From the NCBI RefSeq assembly GCF_001297015.1, contig NZ_LIGE01000018.1, forward strand, positions 186,001 through 250,000: a DNA stretch of 64,000 nt. Direction: 5' to 3'. The stretch's first letter is position 1. Every line of letters starts with the position of its first letter. The notes beneath the pieces are model-generated. The model ran no database searches. It had not been told where the DNA came from and saw only the letters and a program-made list of their open reading frames with translations. The stretch comes from Pseudomonas sp. RIT-PI-r. GTDB lineage: Bacteria; Pseudomonadota; Gammaproteobacteria; Pseudomonadales; Pseudomonadaceae. The position numbers and the translations under genes are program-made. Positions 20,429-30,760 of this stretch are shown here, one piece after another.

Positions 20429-21331
20429 TTAGTGCCGGGTATCGGATGGCGTGTCGACACCTGCACCGGCGAATAATTGAGCGATATCGGCTGCATCGAA
20501 CAGGTATCGCTCGTTGCAGAACTGGCAATCGATCTCGACGGTGCCACCCTGTTCGGCAACCAAGGCTTGCGCATCTTCCAGACCCAGACTGACCAGCGCA
20601 TTGCCCGAGCGTTCCCGCGAGCAACTGCAACGGAAGCGCAGATTCTGCACATCGAACAGACGCACCTGCTCTTCGTGGTAAAGGCGATGCAGGACGGTTT
20701 CGTTGTCCAGGCTGAGCAGTTCATCGGCAGTCAGCGTGCTGGCCAGTGCGGTGATGTGCTGCCAGCTGGCGGCGCGATCTTCTTCGTCCTTCAAACGGTC
20801 CGCCGGCAATTGCTGGAGCAGCAGACCACGGGCGCGACGGCCATCGGCGTAGAGCTTGAAGCGCGTGCCGACCTGCTGCGACATGACGAAATAATTGGTG
20901 AAACAGTCGGACAACGTTTCGCCGTCGAGATCGACAATGCCCTGGTAGCGCTGGCCAACCGTGGGGTCGATGGTCAAGGCCAGAACGCCGTTCGGCATAA
21001 GGTCGGCGAGGGTCGCGTCCGGCGCGATCTGATCCGCGTGATAACGCGCCAGACCACGGATGTCGCGCTCGCTGGAGCACTCGATCATCAGCATCGGGAT
21101 CGGTCCTTCGGAACGCGCCTGCAGAATCAGCAGTCCGTCGAACTTCAGGGTGCCAACCAGCAAAGAGGCAGCCGCCATCAACTCGCCCAGCAATTGCGCA
21201 ACCGGCTCCGGGTACGGGTGCTTGGCAAGAACCTCGGCGTAGCTGCGCTCAAGCGCCACCAGTTCGCCGCGAGTGTCGCTGTCATCGAAGATGAAGCGTT
21301 GAGTGAAATCGGTATCCGGTAGGTCGGTCAT
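20429..21331 (-). CDS. hslO: Redox-regulated chaperone Hsp33 (HslO)
   Basis: A 300-aa holdase chaperone activated by oxidative unfolding. The zinc-binding redox switch is complete: CSC with Cys235 and Cys237, and CQFC with Cys269 and Cys272. The N-terminal domain has [21 protein letters not shown]. It lies upstream of pckA on the same strand, 181 bp apart, which includes pckA's promoter region. It protects proteins during oxidative and heat stress in the cytoplasm. Start is the ATG at 21329-21331. Confidence 0.95.
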   Translation of the reverse strand: MTDLPDTDFTQRFIFDDSDTRGELVALERSYAEVLAKHPYPEPVAQLLGELMAAASLLVGTLKFDGLLILQARSEGPIPMLMIECSSERDIRGLARYHADQIAPDATLADLMPNGVLALTIDPTVGQRYQGIVDLDGETLSDCFTNYFVMSQQVGTRFKLYADGRRARGLLLQQLPADRLKDEEDRAASWQHITALASTLTADELLSLDNETVLHRLYHEEQVRLFDVQNLRFRCSCSRERSGNALVSLGLEDAQALVAEQGGTVEIDCQFCNERYLFDAADIAQLFAGAGVDTPSDTRH

Positions 21332-21436
21332 AGGTCTGGGTATCTGAATGTGGTGACAAAATGGTTACAAGACGTGAAAATTTGCGCTTCTCGGCACACT
21401 TTTTGGTGCTGACTGTTCAGCCATTGGAGGCATTTT

Positions 21437-22237
21437 ATGAACAATCCGGGTTTGTTCCAATCAAGGTGGAACCTCGGCCGGCTGGTTCTGTGCAACGTAG
21501 TGCCATTAGCGCTACTGGCTTTCTGGTTATGGCCTACGGGCAACTCGCTGTGTGTGATTTTCGACGAGTGGCTGTTCCGCTCGCTCAATGCACCACTGGC
21601 CAGCAACCCCATATGGCTCCACATCTGGGCAATTGCAAGTCTGCGTCCGTTCGACATCGTCGTCGGCTTGATTCTGCTGACGCTGCTGATCAAGGGCGAC
21701 TGGGTGTTCAAGGCGATTGATGTGCGCCGGGCTTTTTTCGGGTTTCTGTCGATTCTGTTGTTGATGGTGGTGATTCGCGCACTGTTTTCCAAATTCGCCG
21801 ACTACATGGATTGGCAGCACAGCAGTCCGTCGATGGTGCTGGAAGGCGCCGTGCACATCAGCGATTACTTCCCGAATCTGGAAAAAACCTGGGAGCTGAA
21901 GGACCGTTCCGGCCAGAGCTTTCCCGGTGACCATGCTTCGGTGCTGCTGATCTGGGCACTGTTCATGGGCGTGTTCAGCCGCACAGTCGGACAGTTTTTG
22001 ACCGTGTGGGGCCTGGCAGTGTTGTTCATGTTGCCGCGGCTGGTAGCGGGGGCGCACTGGGGTCAGGACGATTACATCGGTGGCGTGTTGCTGGCGGTGT
22101 GGGCGTTGGGCTGGGGTTATTACACGCCGTTTGCTTATCACGCCTCGAACTTCTGGCTGAAGGTGACGGCGCCGATCTTTGCGTTACTGGGCAAGTTGCC
22201 GCTGGTTGCGCGGATGAGTGTGGTGCGTAGCGCCTGA
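21437..22237 (+). CDS. PAP2-family membrane phosphatase
   Basis: A 266-aa integral membrane protein with about six hydrophobic helices. Phosphatase motifs are KDRSGQSFPGDHAS (about 155-168, containing the His equivalent to PSGH) and RLVAGAHWGQDDYIGG (SRxxxxxH-xxx-D-like). It probably removes phosphate from a lipid such as undecaprenyl diphosphate, phosphatidylglycerol phosphate or lipid A on the periplasmic face. Start ATG has an AGGCATTTT ribosome site. Substrate is not determined. It is convergent with the following hslR gene across a REP repeat. Confidence 0.88.
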   Translation: MNNPGLFQSRWNLGRLVLCNVVPLALLAFWLWPTGNSLCVIFDEWLFRSLNAPLASNPIWLHIWAIASLRPFDIVVGLILLTLLIKGDWVFKAIDVRRAFFGFLSILLLMVVIRALFSKFADYMDWQHSSPSMVLEGAVHISDYFPNLEKTWELKDRSGQSFPGDHASVLLIWALFMGVFSRTVGQFLTVWGLAVLFMLPRLVAGAHWGQDDYIGGVLLAVWALGWGYYTPFAYHASNFWLKVTAPIFALLGKLPLVARMSVVRSA

Positions 22238-22272
22238 TACCGAGCTGTCTTCGGCGAGGGCTGCGCCCTCGA

Positions 22273-22336
22273 TTCGCGAGCAGGCTCGCTCCCACATTGG
22301 AATGCAATCTCCTGTGGGAGCGAGCCTGCTCGCGAA
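22273..22336. repeat. Family C REP pair, copy 2
   Basis: Perfect arms TTCGCGAGCAGGCTCGCTCC and complement, in the gap between convergent PAP2 and hslR genes. Confidence 0.92.
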
Positions 22337-22358
22337 GAGGCCAGCACCAACAACGCGA

Positions 22359-22766
22359 TTATTCGTCGTTACTGCTGCCGCGAAACTTGAATAAATCCCG
22401 CCGCTGCTTCTTGCTCGGCTTGCCATCGGTGCTCATACCCAAAGCGCCCGCCTTGCGCATCGCTGCAGCCGCCTCACGTTTGGCAACACTCTCAGCAGTC
22501 TCCGCGTACAACGTCTGCGCCTCCGGTGCGCCGCGGCGCACGATCGACAACGCCTCGACCTTCACCGTACGCACTTCGAACCCCATACGAATTTCGAACT
22601 CATCGCCAATACGTGGCTCTTTACCAGGCTTGCAGCGCTCGCCTCGACAATGCACCTTGCCACTCTCGATCGCCGCTTTGGCCAACGCGCGGGTTTTGTA
22701 AAAACGCGCAGCCCATAGCCACTTGTCGAGACGGACCTTGTCGTCCTCGTCGCTTTTTTGTGCCAT
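22359..22766 (-). CDS. hslR: Heat shock protein 15, ribosome-associated (HslR)
   Basis: A 135-aa S4-domain RNA-binding protein. The S4 motif DKVRLDKWLWAARFYKTRALA (about 8-28) is at the N-terminus and is followed by a basic tail (SKKQRRDLFKFRG). HslR rescues stalled 50S subunits carrying nascent peptide. The ATG at 22764-22766 (Ala-Gln-Lys-Ser N-terminus) has a GAGGAATTC ribosome site; the upstream open frame to 22913 overlaps the divergent rimA leader and is not used. Confidence 0.93.
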   Translation of the reverse strand: MAQKSDEDDKVRLDKWLWAARFYKTRALAKAAIESGKVHCRGERCKPGKEPRIGDEFEIRMGFEVRTVKVEALSIVRRGAPEAQTLYAETAESVAKREAAAAMRKAGALGMSTDGKPSKKQRRDLFKFRGSSNDE

Positions 22767-22882
22767 TTGAATTCCTCGTTCGGCCAGTAGTCGGAACTGT
22801 ACTACCGATTCTGTCGGGCGCAAGAACTCGGTCGTCCAGATAAACTGTGATCTTGGCCGGTTCATCGGCATGGAGTGATCGA

Positions 22883-23662
22883 GTGACAAAATTCCCATCT
22901 TCATTAACTTCACCCAAGGCCGGTTGCCAGGGCTGCCAGCAAAGCGAGCCGCTGGGCTTCGAGTTTTCCTTCGCCTACCAACCGATCGTCGATCTGCGCG
23001 ATCAGTCGGTTTTTGCCCACGAGGCGCTCGTCCGTGGTGTGGCCGGTGAAGGCGCGTTCACCGTGTTGGATCAGGTTACAGAAGATAATCGCTACCGTTT
23101 CGACCAGCTCTGCCGGACCCGCGCCATCGAAGGCGCGGCTAATCTAAATATGCCGACACATTTGTCGATCAACTTCATGCCCAATGCCGTCTATCGTCCA
23201 GAGTTATGCATTCGCAGTACGTTGGAGGCGGCAAAAAAACACAATTTCCCGATCAATCGACTGATTTTCGAAACGCTGGAAAGCGAGCACGTAGATAACT
23301 ATCGCCATTTGACCAATATTCTGCGTGAATACCGCGAATTCGGCTTCAAGACCGCCATCGACGATTTCGGTGCCGGTTATTCGGGGCTCAATCTGCTGGC
23401 TGATTTCCAACCGGACCTGATCAAACTCGACATGGCGCTGATCCGCAATGTCGATCAAGACCGTGTTCGTCAGGCGATCGTCCGGGGGATTGTCACAATC
23501 TGTGCGGAGTTGGACGTTACAGTCATTGCCGAAGGCATCGAGAGCGCCGGTGAACGGGACTTCCTGGCGGACTGTGGAATATTTCTGATGCAAGGCTACT
23601 GGTTCGCCAGACCTGCATTCAAAGCGTTGGCCCAGGTTTCACCTGAAGCCTGGAAGCGTTAA
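22883..23662 (+). CDS. rimA: EAL-domain c-di-GMP phosphodiesterase RimA-like
   Basis: A 259-aa stand-alone EAL protein. Active-site residues are present: EALVR (47-51), Asn97 in SINFMP, Glu130 in FETLES, DDFG (160-163), Lys181, and Glu217/Glu220 in AEGIES, so it should degrade c-di-GMP. Cys15 and Cys18 form a CxxC near the N-terminus. The GTG at 22883 follows a GGAG at 22872-22875 and gives a clean start. In P. fluorescens the rimA-rimB-rimK operon links c-di-GMP to RimK modification of ribosomal protein S6; the order of genes here matches. Confidence 0.9.
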   Translation: MTKFPSSLTSPKAGCQGCQQSEPLGFEFSFAYQPIVDLRDQSVFAHEALVRGVAGEGAFTVLDQVTEDNRYRFDQLCRTRAIEGAANLNMPTHLSINFMPNAVYRPELCIRSTLEAAKKHNFPINRLIFETLESEHVDNYRHLTNILREYREFGFKTAIDDFGAGYSGLNLLADFQPDLIKLDMALIRNVDQDRVRQAIVRGIVTICAELDVTVIAEGIESAGERDFLADCGIFLMQGYWFARPAFKALAQVSPEAWKR

Positions 23663-23678
23663 TCGTTGGTTTTTTCCA

Positions 23679-24158
23679 TTGAAGACATTTGACCATTTGA
23701 CCGTTGTCGGTCTGCGCGAGTGGGTGGCGCTTCCGGATTTGGGAGTCGCGGGCCTGCGGGCGAAAATCGACACCGGTGCCAGCACCTCGAGCCTGCATGC
23801 CACCGACATCGAACCGTTCGAACGCGACGGCGAGAAGTGGGTGCGCTTCACCGCGCACCTGGGCACGGTGGTGCAGTTGCGTCACCGCCGCTGTGAAGCA
23901 CCACTGGTGACGCGCAAAACCATTAAAAGCTCCAACGGTCATGCGCAGGTGCGCTACGTGATCAGCACCACCCTGGCCCTCGGTGATCGGGTCTGGCCGG
24001 TCGAGTTCACCCTCGCCTGCCGCAAGTCCATGCGTTATCGCCTGTTGCTCGGTTCCAAAGCCCTGATCGATGGCCAGTTGGTGGTCAATCCGGGCATCAA
24101 ATATGTACAAGACAAGCCGGTGTTCCCGGTATCTACCTCCTCCACAGGTGTTGCATGA
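23679..24158 (+). CDS. rimB: RimB, retropepsin-like protease
   Basis: A 159-aa protein of the retropepsin-like (ATP-dependent zinc protease) family that often accompanies Rim[13 protein letters not shown] (about 30-41) includes the catalytic Asp31 and matches the D-T/S-G-A/S active site; the second half has [10 protein letters not shown]. The start is TTG at 23679 in the track position; another TTG or no stronger start lies nearby, so the exact N-terminus is uncertain. It sits between rimA and rimK, with the rimK ATG overlapping its last codons by 4 bp. Confidence 0.88.
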   Translation: MKTFDHLTVVGLREWVALPDLGVAGLRAKIDTGASTSSLHATDIEPFERDGEKWVRFTAHLGTVVQLRHRRCEAPLVTRKTIKSSNGHAQVRYVISTTLALGDRVWPVEFTLACRKSMRYRLLLGSKALIDGQLVVNPGIKYVQDKPVFPVSTSSTGVA

Positions 24159-25060
24159 AGATCGCTGTGCTGTCGCGGAACCCGCGTCTGTATTCCACCC
24201 GCCGTCTGGTCGAAGCCGGAACCGAGCGCGGGCATGAAATGGTAGTGATCGACACTTTGCGCGCCTACATGAACATCGCCAGCCACAAGCCGCAGATTCA
24301 CTATCGCGGCAAACCGCTGGAAGGCTTTGATGCGGTGATTCCGCGGATCGGCGCGTCGGTGACGTTCTACGGCTGCGCGGTGTTGCGCCAGTTCGAAATG
24401 ATGGGGGTGTTCCCGCTCAACGAATCGGTGGCGATTGCCCGTTCGCGAGACAAATTGCGCTCGCTGCAACTGCTGTCGCGTCGAGGCATTGGTCTGCCGG
24501 TGACCGGGTTTGCCCACTCGCCCGACGACATTCCCGACCTGATCGACATGGTCAACGGCGCACCGCTGGTGATCAAAGTGCTGGAAGGCACCCAAGGCAT
24601 CGGTGTGGTGTTGTGCGAAACCGCGACGGCAGCCGAATCGGTGATCGAGGCGTTCATGGGCCTGAAGCAGAACATCATGGTTCAGGAATACATCAAGGAA
24701 GCGGGCGGCGCGGATATTCGCTGCTTCGTGGTCGGCGACAAAGTCATCGCCGCCATGAAACGTCAGGCCAAACCGGGCGAGTTCCGTTCAAATCTGCATC
24801 GCGGCGGCAGCGCCAGCCTGATCAAGATCACCCCGGAAGAACGCATGACCGCATTGCGCGCCGCCAAAGTCATGGGCCTGGCGGTGGCGGGTGTGGATAT
24901 CCTGCGCTCCAATCACGGGCCGTTGGTGATGGAAGTGAACTCGTCGCCGGGGCTGGAAGGGATCGAGACCACCACGGGGAAGAATGTGGCGGGGATCATC
25001 ATTGAGCATCTTGAGAAGAATGGCGGGCCGAATATGACCCGCACCAAAGGCAAGGGCTAG
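24155..25060 (+). CDS. rimK: Ribosomal protein S6 glutamate ligase RimK
   Basis: ATP-grasp ligase of 301 aa that adds glutamate residues to the C-terminus of ribosomal protein S6. [20 protein letters not shown] opens the protein, and ATP-grasp signatures include [25 protein letters not shown] and the metal site [14 protein letters not shown]. It overlaps rimB by 4 bp (ATGA). Regulation by RimA and c-di-GMP is known for P. fluorescens RimK and is a reasonable expectation here. Confidence 0.96.
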   Translation: MKIAVLSRNPRLYSTRRLVEAGTERGHEMVVIDTLRAYMNIASHKPQIHYRGKPLEGFDAVIPRIGASVTFYGCAVLRQFEMMGVFPLNESVAIARSRDKLRSLQLLSRRGIGLPVTGFAHSPDDIPDLIDMVNGAPLVIKVLEGTQGIGVVLCETATAAESVIEAFMGLKQNIMVQEYIKEAGGADIRCFVVGDKVIAAMKRQAKPGEFRSNLHRGGSASLIKITPEERMTALRAAKVMGLAVAGVDILRSNHGPLVMEVNSSPGLEGIETTTGKNVAGIIIEHLEKNGGPNMTRTKGKG

Positions 25061-25076
25061 AGCGAAGAGCAAGAAA

Positions 25077-25250
25077 CCCCTCACCCTAACCCTCTCCCAA
25101 AGGGAGAGGGGACTGATTGGGGGATGCAGAAGAGATACGCCGACCTGATCCTGCTGTGCCGAATCCACAATCGCCCCAGTCTTTCAGGTCGACGTATGAC
25201 CCCAGACACCTCGGTCAGCTCCCTCTCCCTCCGGGAGAGGGCTGGGCGGG
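25077..25250. repeat. Family A nested inverted repeat, copy 3
   Basis: Between convergent rimK and envZ. The left outer arm is CCCTCACCCTAACCCTCTCC, the right arm CCGGGAGAGGGCTGGG. The inner element is TACGCCGACCTGA and TCAGGTCGACGTA, imperfect compared with copy 1. The outer right arm is degraded after 25250. Confidence 0.82.
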
Positions 25251-25278
25251 CGGCGTTCCGATGAGGGGCTTTAGGGGG

Positions 25279-26592
25279 TTAGACGGCGTCTCTTGGTAAC
25301 ATCAACCCCAGCGGCAATCTCACCCGCGCCTCCAGCCCTCCCCCGGACCGGTTACGCAATTCAACATTGCCGCCGTGCATCGAAGCAATCCGCTTCACGA
25401 TCGCCAAACCCAAGCCAGTACCCTTCCCGCCCCGTGCACGATCGCCTCGTGTAAACGGGTTGAAAATCGCCTCAAGCTCCGAAGGATCAATCCCCGCCCC
25501 CCGGTCCATCACGCTCAACACCACATACGGCGCGCTGACGTCACCGGACACATACGCCGCGACTTCAACGTTACCGCCGGCATGGTTCAAGGCGTTGCCA
25601 ATCAGGTTATTGAGCAGGCGTTTCATCGATACCCGACGCAGCGGAAACGGCTGGATCGGCTCAAGGCGCAAGCGCACTTTCTCTTCGTTCTGGTTGTACG
25701 GCGCGGCGACTTCACGCACCAGATCGCTGAGATCGACCTCTTCCACCGACTCGTCACGACCATCACGAATGAACGCAAGGAACTGGTCGAGAATCGCGTC
25801 CATGTCCTCGATGTCACGCACCATGTCGTCAGTCAGATCGGTGTGGTCGCCCATCAGCTCCAGCGATAATCGCAAGCGCGTCAACGGTGTGCGCAAGTCA
25901 TGGGACACGCCGGCCAGCATCAACTCACGCTCGCGTCCGGCCTGCTCGACGTCTTCGGCCATCTGGTTGAAGGCACGGTAAACCTCGGTCATCTCGCTCG
26001 GCGTATCGCTGATCGGCAGACGCACACTGCGGCCCTGGCCGAGTTGCCGGGCGGCATAGACCAGACGCTTCAATGGCTGGTTTAGCTGACTGACGAAAAT
26101 CCACGCCGACGCCGTCGACAGCAAGCCGATGGCGAGGAACCAGCCCAGTACGTTCCAGATTTTCTGGCCACGCAACGGATGCGGATACAGCGGCACTTTC
26201 AGCCAGCCATCACCCAGGCTCGGCGCACGAACCCACAACGCCGGCGGTGAGTGCATGCGCAAACGCACTTCGGTGTCGGCGCCAAGCTCCGCCTGCATCT
26301 GGCGCTGGTAGATTTCGCTGTACGGCCAATGCTGTTCGCCTTCCGGCACACCGGCACCGACCACCCGGATCAGGGTCGCAGCATCGGCGATCTTCGCGCG
26401 GTTTTCTTCGTCGGCCGCCCAATAGGCACGCAGCGTCAGGGCGACGCCGTGGCTGTATTGGCGGTCCACCAGCACGTCTTCGTTCATCAACAGATAAACC
26501 AGGGTCAGCGCCTTGGAAAACAGCACGACGATGAGCACCAGCCAGAGGGTGCGAGAGAAAAAGCTTTGGGGGAACCAGACGGGGGTTTTCAT
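25279..26592 (-). CDS. envZ: Osmolarity sensor histidine kinase EnvZ
   Basis: A 437-aa inner-membrane histidine kinase. Two transmembrane segments (about 15-36 and 148-170) flank a periplasmic sensor; a HAMP linker follows. The H-box is VSHDLRTPLTRL with His231, and the N-, G1- and G2-box sequences are MDRGAGIDP and GTGLGLAIV. It phosphorylates OmpR in response to osmotic or related cues and controls porin genes. It is the second gene of ompR-envZ, 113 bp after ompR, with a palindromic spacer between them. Confidence 0.94.
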   Translation of the reverse strand: MKTPVWFPQSFFSRTLWLVLIVVLFSKALTLVYLLMNEDVLVDRQYSHGVALTLRAYWAADEENRAKIADAATLIRVVGAGVPEGEQHWPYSEIYQRQMQAELGADTEVRLRMHSPPALWVRAPSLGDGWLKVPLYPHPLRGQKIWNVLGWFLAIGLLSTASAWIFVSQLNQPLKRLVYAARQLGQGRSVRLPISDTPSEMTEVYRAFNQMAEDVEQAGRERELMLAGVSHDLRTPLTRLRLSLELMGDHTDLTDDMVRDIEDMDAILDQFLAFIRDGRDESVEEVDLSDLVREVAAPYNQNEEKVRLRLEPIQPFPLRRVSMKRLLNNLIGNALNHAGGNVEVAAYVSGDVSAPYVVLSVMDRGAGIDPSELEAIFNPFTRGDRARGGKGTGLGLAIVKRIASMHGGNVELRNRSGGGLEARVRLPLGLMLPRDAV

Positions 26593-26610
26593 CTTTAACC
26601 GCTACACACT

Positions 26611-26700
26611 TGCAGGAGCGAGCAATGCTCGCATATTGCGGATTGCGAGTCTGCGGGCATGGCCATTCGACCAAAACCTGCAGACCCGCTCCTACAAATC
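26611..26700. repeat. Palindromic spacer between ompR and envZ
   Basis: A 113-bp gap with small hairpin GCGAGCA-A-TGCTCGC at 26618-26632 and an imperfect larger inverted repeat (GCAGGAGCG ... CGCTCCTAC). It resembles a degenerate REP. It separates ompR from envZ and may reduce envZ transcription relative to ompR. Confidence 0.6.
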
Positions 26701-26705
26701 ACCGA

Positions 26706-27446
26706 TCACTTGGTGGCGGCACCATCGGGTACGAACACGTAGCCCACGCCCCAGACGGTCTGGATATAGCGCGGTTTTGACGGATCCGGCTCGATCATGC
26801 GGCGCAGACGGGAAATCTGCACATCGATGGAACGCTCGAGGGCATCCCACTCGCGGCCACGGGCCAGGTTCATCAGTTTGTCGCGGGTCAGCGGCTGACG
26901 CGCGTTCATCACCAGGGCCTTGAGTACCGCAAACTCACCGGTGGTGAGCATGTGCACTTCGTCGCCGCGTTTCAGTTCGCGGGTGGCCAGCGACAACACG
27001 TAATCACCAAAGGTGACGTTTTCGTCTTCGCTGCCCGGCGCGCCCGGCACCGGTGCAGCCTGACGACGCAGGACGGCTTTGACCCGGGCCATCAGCTCGT
27101 CCGGGTTGAACGGCTTGGCCAGATAGTCGTCGGCGCCCAGTTCCAGGCCCTTGATACGGCTCAACTCATCGCCTTTGGCGGTGAGCATGATGATCGGGAT
27201 CTGATTGTTCGCGCCACGCAAGCGGCGGCAAGCGGTCAGACCGTCTTCGCCGGGCAGCATCAGGTCGAGGACGACCAGATTGAAAACTTCACGCGACAGC
27301 AGACGATCCATCTGTTCGGTGTTCGGTACGGTACGGGCACGGTAGCCCTTGCTGACGAAAAAACGTTCCAGCAGGCTGCTAAGGCCCGGATCGTCGTCAA
27401 CGATGAGAATTTTTTCGCCTTCAGCAGTTTGTGCAGTGCTGCTCAT
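26706..27446 (-). CDS. ompR: Response regulator OmpR
   Basis: OmpR-family regulator of 246 aa. The receiver domain has IVDDDPG (about 15-21), phospho-acceptor Asp61 in VVLDLMLPGEDG, and Lys in LAKPFNPDEL. The C-terminal winged helix contains TTGEFAVLKALV and ERSIDVQISRLRR. It is preceded by AAAAGGAGC and a CATAAT -10-like element on this strand. It regulates porin genes in partnership with EnvZ. Confidence 0.95.
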   Translation of the reverse strand: MSSTAQTAEGEKILIVDDDPGLSSLLERFFVSKGYRARTVPNTEQMDRLLSREVFNLVVLDLMLPGEDGLTACRRLRGANNQIPIIMLTAKGDELSRIKGLELGADDYLAKPFNPDELMARVKAVLRRQAAPVPGAPGSEDENVTFGDYVLSLATRELKRGDEVHMLTTGEFAVLKALVMNARQPLTRDKLMNLARGREWDALERSIDVQISRLRRMIEPDPSKPRYIQTVWGVGYVFVPDGAATK

Positions 27447-27805
27447 TGGATGCTCCTTTTAGCTCGGCGCGCATTATGGCGTAGCTGCCGTTATACGCAC
27501 CGTGTGCATTGTTAGCAGATTTTTCCTTCACTGCCAGAAAACCGGGGTTTATGCCTACAGACTGCAACGCCCCCGAATGACAGAACGCTGGTTATAATGC
27601 GCGGCGTTTTGTGCCAGGCAACGTCTGAATCGTTACCGTAAATGGCCGGCACTTTTTCCCGGAATTTTGCAGTAATTGTTCGATTTCACGGGTCAATGGG
27701 CTGCCTTTTGACCCAGGCAGCGGCAATTTTCTAGCCGCCCAACCAGACTCCGGGCCTTTATTTGCGTGCCTGAGAGCCTGCTTTCACAATATGTCAGGTG
27801 GTTTT
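27447..27805. promoter_or_regulatory. Divergent ompR/tex control region
   Basis: A 359-bp gap. For ompR, CATAAT reads on the minus strand (complement of ATTATG at 27473-27478). For tex, a consensus -10 TATAAT lies at 27593-27598, with a weak -35. Between this and the tex ATG is a hairpin: GGGTCAA (27690-27696) and TTGACCC (27708-27714). The roughly 200-nt leader is unusually long; no protein-coding ORF is obvious in it. Confidence 0.6.
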
Positions 27806-30130
27806 ATGGACAGCATCAACAGCCGCATTGCCGAGGAACTCGGTGTACGCCCACAACAGGTCGAAGCGGCCGTCGCGCTACTCGATGAAGGCTCTACCGT
27901 TCCCTTCATCGCCCGTTACCGGAAAGAAGTCACCGGCAGCCTTGATGACACCCAGTTGCGTCATCTGGAAGAACGTCTGCGCTACCTGCGAGAACTCGAC
28001 GAACGGCGCATCAGCATCCTCGCCAGCATCGAAGAGCAAGGCAAACTCACCCCGGCTCTCGAGCGCGACATCAAGCTTGCCGATACCAAGACCCGCCTCG
28101 AAGACTTGTACCTGCCGTACAAGCAGAAGCGCCGCACCAAGGGCCAGATCGCCCTGGAAGCCGGCCTCGGCGACTTGGCCGACGGCCTGTTCAACGACCC
28201 GAACCTGGCCCCGGAAACCGAAGCCGCACGCTTCGTTGACGCCGAAAAAGGCGTAGCCGATGTGAAAGCTGCGCTGGAAGGCGCGAAATACATCCTCATG
28301 GAACGTTTCGCCGAAGACGCCAGCCTGCTGGAAAAACTGCGCAACTACCTGAAGCAGGAAGCGACCCTCAGTGCTCGCGTCATCGCTGGCAAGGAAGAAG
28401 AAGGCGCCAAGTTCCGCGACTACTTCGAACACGACGAACCGCTGAAAAGCATGCCGTCGCACCGCGCGCTTGCCATTTTCCGTGGCCGCAACGAAGGCAT
28501 TCTCAGCTCAGCGCTGAAAGTCGGCGACGAGCTGCCGGGCACCATGCACCCATGCGAAGGCATGATCGGCCAGCAATTCAACATCCAGAACCAGAACCGC
28601 CCGGCCGACAAATGGCTCGGCGAAGTGGTGCGCTGGACGTGGAAGGTCAAGCTCTACACGCACCTGGAAACCGACCTGCTCGGCGAACTGCGCGACGGCG
28701 CCGAAACCGAAGCGATCAACGTGTTCGCCCACAACCTGCACGACTTGCTGCTGGCCGCCCCGGCTGGCCCGCGCGCAACCCTGGGTCTCGACCCGGGCCT
28801 GCGTACTGGCTGCAAGGTTGCTGTGGTCGACTCGACCGGCAAACTGCTCGATCACGCCACGGTTTACCCGCACGTGCCGCACAACAAGTGGGATCAGACC
28901 ATCGCCATTCTGGCCGCCCTGTGCGCCAAGCATTCGGTTGACCTGATCGCCATCGGCAACGGCACCGCCAGCCGCGAGACCGACAAACTGGCAATCGAGC
29001 TGATCAAAAAATATCCAGCGATGAAGATGACCAAAGTCATGGTCTCTGAAGCCGGCGCATCGGTGTACTCGGCGTCGGAACTGGCGGCCAAGGAATTCCC
29101 GGATCTGGATGTGTCGATCCGGGGCGCGGTGTCCATCGCTCGCCGCTTGCAGGATCCCCTGGCTGAACTGGTGAAAATCGATCCGAAATCCATCGGTGTC
29201 GGCCAGTACCAGCACGACGTTTCGCAGCTGAAACTGGCGCGTGGTCTGGATGCTGTGGTCGAGGACTGCGTGAACGCCGTTGGCGTTGATGTGAACACCG
29301 CATCCGTAGCGCTGCTGGCCCGCATCTCCGGCCTCAACGCGACGCTGGCGCAAAACATCGTCGCGCACCGCGACGAGCATGGCGCGTTCAAAACCCGTGC
29401 AGCACTGAAGAAAGTCGCACGTCTGGGCGAAAAAACCTTCGAACAGGCTGCCGGTTTCTTGCGCGTGATGAACGGCGACAACCCGCTGGATTCGTCGGCC
29501 GTTCACCCGGAAGCCTATCCGCTGGTGCAGCGCATTGCCGCTGAAACCGATCGCGACATCCGTTCGCTGATCGGCGATGCCGGGTTCCTCAAGCGTCTGG
29601 ATCCGAAGAAATTCACCGACGAGACCTTCGGTCTGCCGACCGTGACCGACATCATCCAGGAACTGGAAAAACCGGGCCGCGACCCGCGTCCGGAGTTCAA
29701 GACTGCAGAGTTCCAGGAAGGCGTCGAAGATCTGAAAGACCTGCAACTGGGGATGATCCTCGAAGGCGTGGTGACCAACGTGACCGCGTTCGGTGCATTC
29801 GTCGACATCGGCGTGCATCAGGACGGTCTGGTGCACATCTCGGCGCTCTCGGAGAAATTCATCAAGGATCCACGTGAAGCGGTAAAGGCCGGTGACGTGG
29901 TGAAAGTGAAGGTCATGGAAGTCGATATCCCGCGCAAACGCGTCGGTCTGTCGATGCGCATGGGTGACACCCCGGGCGAGAAGATCGACGGCGCCCGTGG
30001 CTCGCGTCCGGGCTCGGCGCAACGCCAGCCTTCGAACAATGCGCCACGCAAGGAAACCGCCACCGCCGCGCCAGTGAACAACGCGATGGCCTCGCTGTTC
30101 GCCAACGCCAAGCAGTTGAAGAAACGCTGA
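27806..30130 (+). CDS. tex: RNA-binding transcriptional accessory protein Tex
   Basis: A 774-aa S1-domain protein with the usual Tex modular set: N-terminal helical region, a YqgF/RuvC-like domain with [18 protein letters not shown], helix-hairpin-helix segments, and a C-terminal S1 domain (about 645-720, [20 protein letters not shown]). The ATG at 27806 is preceded by a GGTGG ribosome site and gives the common MDSIN start; the in-frame ATG at 27791 is less likely. Tex is needed for expression of some toxins and for growth under stress in several bacteria. Its stop overlaps the next ATG by one base (TGATG). Confidence 0.95.
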   Translation: MDSINSRIAEELGVRPQQVEAAVALLDEGSTVPFIARYRKEVTGSLDDTQLRHLEERLRYLRELDERRISILASIEEQGKLTPALERDIKLADTKTRLEDLYLPYKQKRRTKGQIALEAGLGDLADGLFNDPNLAPETEAARFVDAEKGVADVKAALEGAKYILMERFAEDASLLEKLRNYLKQEATLSARVIAGKEEEGAKFRDYFEHDEPLKSMPSHRALAIFRGRNEGILSSALKVGDELPGTMHPCEGMIGQQFNIQNQNRPADKWLGEVVRWTWKVKLYTHLETDLLGELRDGAETEAINVFAHNLHDLLLAAPAGPRATLGLDPGLRTGCKVAVVDSTGKLLDHATVYPHVPHNKWDQTIAILAALCAKHSVDLIAIGNGTASRETDKLAIELIKKYPAMKMTKVMVSEAGASVYSASELAAKEFPDLDVSIRGAVSIARRLQDPLAELVKIDPKSIGVGQYQHDVSQLKLARGLDAVVEDCVNAVGVDVNTASVALLARISGLNATLAQNIVAHRDEHGAFKTRAALKKVARLGEKTFEQAAGFLRVMNGDNPLDSSAVHPEAYPLVQRIAAETDRDIRSLIGDAGFLKRLDPKKFTDETFGLPTVTDIIQELEKPGRDPRPEFKTAEFQEGVEDLKDLQLGMILEGVVTNVTAFGAFVDIGVHQDGLVHISALSEKFIKDPREAVKAGDVVKVKVMEVDIPRKRVGLSMRMGDTPGEKIDGARGSRPGSAQRQPSNNAPRKETATAAPVNNAMASLFANAKQLKKR

Positions 30131-30513
30131 TGGAGATTCCGGCCGGGCTCGTCGAGAGCGCGTTTTTCAAGCTGTTGGGCTGCCGCCTGCACAGCCTGGA
30201 AACCGGGGTGGCGCAAGTCGCCCTGGTGCTGGAACCGGAACTGCGCAACCGCGGCGGCAAATTGCACGGTGGCGCGCTGTTCAGTCTGGTCGACATCGCC
30301 ATGGGGCTGGCCTGTTCCAGCACCCACGGTTTCGATCAGCAGAGCGCGACCATCGAGTGCAAGATCAACTATATCCGCGCCGTTTCCGACGGCGAGGTCA
30401 TGTGCACGGCGCGGGTCATCCACCCGGGCCGCCGCACGTTGGTGGTTGAAGCCGACGTGATGCAGGGCGACAAACTGGTCGCAAAAGCACAAGGCACGTT
30501 CGCTGTCCTGTAG
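30130..30513 (+). CDS. PaaI-family acyl-CoA thioesterase
   Basis: A 127-aa hotdog-fold thioesterase. LRNRGGKLHGGALFSLVDIAMG (about 38-59) shows the HGG and the helix-borne Asp typical of PaaI/YdiI members. The start ATG overlaps the tex stop by one base (TGATG), so translation is coupled. It probably hydrolyses aromatic or medium-chain acyl-CoA in the cytoplasm; substrate and any link to tex are unknown. Confidence 0.86.
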   Translation: MEIPAGLVESAFFKLLGCRLHSLETGVAQVALVLEPELRNRGGKLHGGALFSLVDIAMGLACSSTHGFDQQSATIECKINYIRAVSDGEVMCTARVIHPGRRTLVVEADVMQGDKLVAKAQGTFAVL

Positions 30514-30555
30514 CTACCGGTCATCATTTTGAGTTAATTTCGGCGCAATGAATCC

Positions 30556-30640
30556 TGTAGGAGCTGCCGAAGGCTGCGATCTTTTGATCTTGCTATTGAA
30601 AAACAAAATCAAAAGATCGCAGCCTTCGGCAGCTCCTACA
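30556..30640. repeat. Family B hairpin repeat, copy 3
   Basis: Near-perfect inverted repeat between the thioesterase and gshA. The outer arms are TGTAGGAGCTGCCGAAGGCT and complement. Likely also a transcript-end hairpin. Confidence 0.92.
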
Positions 30641-30760
30641 GGGTATGTGTGTGGCTGACCGGCTAGAAAAACCAGGCGAAAACGCCAGTTTCAACTTCAC
30701 CCTTGTAGACCGTCCTGCCCACCCCCATATTGGGGCGACTGACGCGTGAAGGAATCCAAA

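Noticed and set aside
28508-30022. Minus-strand frame opposite tex
   Set aside because: Antisense shadow; tex is fully supported on the plus strand.
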